DNA of 64,000 nt from Leptolinea tardivitalis (GTDB lineage: Bacteria > Chloroflexota > Anaerolineae > Anaerolineales > Anaerolineaceae), in NCBI RefSeq assembly GCF_001050275.1, contig NZ_BBYA01000009.1, positions 310,001 to 374,000 on the forward strand. Direction: 5' to 3'. The translations under genes and the position numbers were made by a program. The notes beneath the pieces were generated by a model. That model searched no databases. It had not been told where the DNA came from and saw only the letters and a program-made list of their open reading frames with translations. How positions within the stretch are numbered: position 1 is the first letter of the stretch; the number at the start of each line of letters is the position of its first letter. Below are positions 62,848-64,000 of this stretch, piece by piece.

Positions 62848-63591
62848 ATGGCAAAAGAGACGAAAGTAAACCTGGCATCACTGTTCGGTAATGTCGCCCA
62901 GGAATTGGCGAAAAACCAGAGCCAATTGAACAAAGCTGACACCGAAAACAATGACCACGGCGACAACATGGTGGCGGTATTCAACACTATCACCCAGGCG
63001 TTGCAGGAAAAACCAAAAGGAACGCCGACATCTCAACTGGAATATGCCAGTGAACAGGTGAGGCAAAACTGCCAGTCAGGCAGCGGTCAGGTATATGCCG
63101 ACGGATTGGCACGTGCTGCTGAAATGTTGCAGGGACAATCCATCACCAGCGAGAATGCCATGCAGCTGATCACCGCCCTGATGGGATCAGCTGCCGGAGC
63201 CCAATCCACTTCACAGGCATCCGGTGATCCGATGGCCAGTCTGCTGGGCTCATTGCTGGGCGGCGGAACCGCACAGCCGGCACAACCGGCCGCCGGTGCA
63301 AATACCCAGGCAGACGCTCTCTCTTCGTTGCTTGGCGGCCTGCTGGGCGGGCAGTCTGCAGCTCAGCCTTCAGGATCGACGGGCACTGCCGGAGGCATTG
63401 GCCTTGAACAAATCCTGGCTGCCGGACTTGAATTCATGCAATCTCAGCAGCAAGGGCAAGATACCATGTCATCGCTGTTGGATGCTGTCATCGCCGGTTC
63501 ACAGGCGGGCAGCGGTTACCGGGCGCAATCCGGAAAACTGGTGGCCGGAACCCTGATGCAGGGTCTGAGTGCTCTATTGACGAAAAAATAA
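62848..63591 (+). CDS. DhaL/DAK2-like domain protein with Gly/Gln-rich tail
   Basis: A 247-residue protein. The N-terminal 115 residues resemble the DAK2/DhaL ADP-binding fold. The HGDNM motif near residue 32 in NNDHGDNMVAVFNTITQAL corresponds to the conserved DxDHGxNM loop that holds Mg-ADP in dihydroxyacetone kinases. From about 125 it turns into Ala/Gly/Gln-rich segments (LLGSLLGG, LLGGLLGG) and ends with a second DAK2-like helix pair. Function unknown; in one transcript with the LysM protein. Confidence 0.7.
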   Translation: MAKETKVNLASLFGNVAQELAKNQSQLNKADTENNDHGDNMVAVFNTITQALQEKPKGTPTSQLEYASEQVRQNCQSGSGQVYADGLARAAEMLQGQSITSENAMQLITALMGSAAGAQSTSQASGDPMASLLGSLLGGGTAQPAQPAAGANTQADALSSLLGGLLGGQSAAQPSGSTGTAGGIGLEQILAAGLEFMQSQQQGQDTMSSLLDAVIAGSQAGSGYRAQSGKLVAGTLMQGLSALLTKK

Positions 63592-63605
63592 GCGAATGCA
63601 AGAAT

Positions 63606-63640
63606 AAAGTCCGGGGCAATCCCCCGGACTTTTCATTTAT
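63606..63640. terminator. Bidirectional intrinsic terminator
   Basis: An 11-bp perfect stem AAAGTCCGGGG (63606-63616) / CCCCGGACTTT (63622-63632) with a 5-nt loop and T-rich flanks, between the convergent DhaL-like and zinc-ribbon-like genes. Confidence 0.9.
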
Positions 63641-63829
63641 TTAATGCTCGTGTGGATGAAGTTTTTCTGCTCCGGGCAGTTTCCCGGCGAGCTTCTGGGG
63701 ACTGTGGATCAACAGTGGGAAATGCTCCGGGCAGATATGGTAGACGTTGTTCTGATGGATCAACTGAATCAGTGGTACTTCATTCTGCCTGACCTGGCAG
63801 ACCAGGCAAACAGGTTCGGATGGGGTCAT
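63641..63829 (-). CDS. Small zinc-ribbon-like protein, unknown
   Basis: A 62-residue protein with CLVCQ near residue 8 and ICPEHFP near residue 32, a C-x2-C...C-x2-H arrangement that suggests one structural zinc. The end is Lys/His-rich (LHPHEH). I do not know the family. The ATG has only a weak site (AGGTTAAAAACT). Confidence 0.65.
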   Translation of the reverse strand: MTPSEPVCLVCQVRQNEVPLIQLIHQNNVYHICPEHFPLLIHSPQKLAGKLPGAEKLHPHEH

Positions 63830-63962
63830 AGTTTTTAACCTGATATTAAAGATAAGGTATATCTACTATATCACATAAAACCATACTGTAAAGATGAGAG
63901 AGAGAAAGTTTTTCCGAAAGGGCATCACACTGTTATTCCTCCTGTATAATCAGCCGATAATC

Positions 63963-64000
63963 ATGGAACCCTCTCCCCGCACCCAATTTCTGGCCGGTGT
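63963..64000 (+). CDS. Start of a gene cut by the right edge
   Basis: Twelve codons are visible (MEPSPRTQFLAG...). A TATAAT box at 63945-63950 lies 12 bp before the ATG. The FLAG-V ending of the visible part resembles the opening of AzlC-type branched-chain amino acid exporter permeases, but so short a stretch cannot carry an assignment. Confidence 0.45.
   Translation, partial: MEPSPRTQFLAG

Noticed and set aside
1-64000. tRNA, rRNA, CRISPR array, insertion sequence or prophage
   Set aside because: Looked for TpsiC-type GTTCRA motifs, 16S/23S core strings, regularly spaced repeats and transposase or integrase motifs; none found by eye.

Overview
The window looks like chromosomal DNA of a Chloroflexota bacterium, most likely class Anaerolineae. 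This is inference from gene style, not from a marker gene. The pointers are a very large MalT-type LuxR regulator, lipoproteins whose lipobox is followed by Thr/Pro-rich linkers, WD40, beta-helix and DUF3160-type surface proteins, a GC-rich 28-bp palindromic repeat of a kind I recall as common in that phylum, and many small stand-alone oxidoreductases. No rRNA, tRNA, CRISPR array, phage gene or insertion sequence is visible. Genes lie on both strands in short one- to four-gene units separated by clear intrinsic terminators.

Layout. 0-10 kb: 3' part of a phosphoglycerate mutase gene, a membrane acyltransferase, the MalT-like regulator, a quinone-oxidoreductase-like enzyme, small proteins (four-helix membrane protein, DsrE, VOC), and a PEP/pyruvate-binding phosphotransferase-like enzyme behind an AbrB/MazE-type regulator. 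The promoter of that regulator holds a 34-bp perfect palindrome. 10-20 kb: small membrane proteins, an aldo-keto reductase, GyrI-like and YafY/WYL regulators, an SPL-type radical SAM protein, a methyltransferase, a 2-hydroxyacid dehydrogenase, a nitroreductase, and a TetR plus Tat-exported Acg-like nitroreductase pair under two tandem 18-bp operators. 20-25 kb: a CUT1-type sugar ABC transporter (binding protein and two permeases, no ATPase) behind a long leader, then an AraC regulator and a cupin. 25-35 kb: a BaiN-like flavoprotein, an isoprenylcysteine-methyltransferase-like protein, an AAA ATPase, a SIMPL protein, a two-component system, a LOG-family protein, an Old Yellow Enzyme homologue and several small enzymes.

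34.8-38.6 kb: a 2.3-copy tandem repeat built on a 28-bp palindrome, then a near-consensus promoter, a roughly 200-nt structured leader ending in a strong intrinsic terminator, about 260 nt of further leader, and an 896-residue exported beta-helix protein. 38.6-44 kb: an ABC exporter, an ArsR-DUF2087 regulator, two tandem UbiA prenyltransferase paralogues (one without its catalytic aspartates) and a C_GCAxxG_C_C protein. 44-52 kb: a co-directional block of mostly exported proteins (WD40, DUF3160-SH3, discoidin-like lipoprotein). 52-64 kb: a second two-component system, a zinc alcohol dehydrogenase, a HAD hydrolase, a membrane GGDEF cyclase, an aldo-keto reductase next to a CDGSH/ferredoxin-like protein, a HIT protein, a lipoprotein, a LysM/coiled-coil protein with a DhaL-like partner, and the first codons of one more gene.

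Two features stand out. Several genes have a TATAAT-like box only 6-7 bp before a start codon that family alignment supports, which implies leaderless transcripts. The leader before the beta-helix gene has the layout of a riboswitch or attenuator, but I cannot assign it to a known class.
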